In this document: positions 63,660 through 64,000 of the stretch, in pieces | Position numbering within the stretch: position 1 is the first letter of the stretch | Layout: each line of letters opens with the position of its first letter | Assembly: GCF_000696095.1 (NCBI RefSeq) | Contig: NZ_BAYX01000012.1 | Location: 1 to 64,000, forward strand | Length of the DNA: 64,000 nucleotides | Source of the DNA: Rhizobium rhizogenes NBRC 13257 | GTDB taxonomy: Bacteria; Pseudomonadota; Alphaproteobacteria; Rhizobiales; Rhizobiaceae | Direction: 5' to 3' | Notes under the pieces: model-generated | What the model was told of the DNA's origin: nothing | The model's input: the letters and a program-made list of their open reading frames with translations, nothing else | Databases searched by the model: none | Made by a program: the position numbers and the translations under genes

Positions 63660-64000
63660 CGCACCGCTCCCATTCCTGCGCGCCGTGCCAAGATTGCGGC
63701 GCCGACGACCAACACAATCGTGATCACAAGTAGCACCACGCCAAGCGCGCTCGCTGCACCCCAATTGGAATAGAGGGTGACATTTGCCGCGATACGCATG
63801 GCCGCCATGATGACGGTGCCGCCGCCTAGCACGGCCGGCGTGACATAGAAGCCCAGGCACAAAACGAAGACCATGAGTGTTCCGGAGAAAAACCCAGGCA
63901 GCGACAACGGAAAATACACATCCCGGAAGGCACGCGCCGGCTTAGCTCCCAGATTGGCCGCAGCCGCCATCAAATCATTGTCGATCGATTTCATCGACGC
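63656..64000 (-). CDS. Spermidine/putrescine-type ABC permease (PotB-like), partial
   Basis: The gene runs off the window end, so only the C-terminal part of about 113 residues is seen. SIDNDLMAAAANLGAKPARA and FRDVYFPLSLPGFFSGTLMV form the EAA loop and next span, and YVTPAVLGGGTVIMAAMRIA and VVLLVITIVLVVGAAILARR follow. It overlaps the next permease by a TCAT-type four-base junction. The remaining importer genes should lie to the right. Confidence 0.88.
   Translation of the reverse strand, partial: ASMKSIDNDLMAAAANLGAKPARAFRDVYFPLSLPGFFSGTLMVFVLCLGFYVTPAVLGGGTVIMAAMRIAANVTLYSNWGAASALGVVLLVITIVLVVGAAILARRAGMGAVR

Noticed and set aside
1-64000. Insertion sequences, CRISPR arrays, tRNA or rRNA genes, nod boxes, T-DNA borders
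   Set aside because: I scanned for transposase-like proteins, regular short repeats, cloverleaf sequences and the 25-bp border pattern and saw none that I could support.

Overview
The window looks like part of a large plasmid of a plant-associated Rhizobiaceae member (Agrobacterium/Rhizobium/Sinorhizobium type). Evidence from the sequence: high GC, alphaproteobacterial ABC-importer operons, an ArdC / ParB-like / DarB-like / Toprim maintenance block typical of rhizobial plasmids, a Tzs-type isopentenyltransferase, and a vir-box-like site. No rRNA, tRNA, CRISPR array, intact insertion sequence, replication origin or T-DNA border was recognised.

Layout. (1) 0.1-15.2 kb, nearly all on the minus strand: a plasmid PanD homologue, then maintenance and antirestriction genes (ArdC, ParB-like protein, a 1702-residue methylase-helicase, a Toprim protein) and several small conserved plasmid proteins. 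(2) 15.4-17.1 kb: an AraC regulator, a broken XRE regulator and a small LuxR-like HTH protein. (3) 17.2-37.9 kb: a large regulon. A CUT2-type ABC importer, two SGNH esterases of the MsAcT family, glpK, glpD, acs, adk, fbp, fba and tpiA are accompanied by a ROK regulator and two chemoreceptors. Together these genes would import an acetylated polyol, split it, turn acetate into acetyl-CoA (adk recycling the AMP) and carry glycerol up to fructose 6-phosphate. A nearly identical 27-bp palindrome lies before the importer and before the first chemoreceptor. (4) 38.5-54.2 kb: two paralogous DeoR regulators, an inositol-phosphatase-like protein, two choline-kinase-like proteins, an M20 amidohydrolase, a Dpp-type importer, an amidase, an N-formylglutamate-amidohydrolase-like protein and EutBC. 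This is probably catabolism of an amide or N-acyl form of ethanolamine or a related amino alcohol; the real substrate is unknown. (5) 54.2-60.2 kb: a cytokinin island with vir-box-like site, ipt/tzs, a radical-SAM (probably cobalamin-dependent) enzyme, idi, log and a TetR regulator. It is bracketed by two members of the same small HTH family, one of them a remnant. (6) 60.8-64.0 kb: a fructoselysine-type kinase and deglycase with spermidine/putrescine-type permeases, probably for an Amadori compound or opine.

The most notable system is the cytokinin island. It holds precursor isomerisation (idi), prenyl transfer (ipt), release of the free base (log) and an unexplained radical-SAM step, behind a VirG-type box. 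The second is the glycerol-ester/acetate regulon, whose gene content suggests an almost complete pathway. All functions are inferred by reading; no database search was run.
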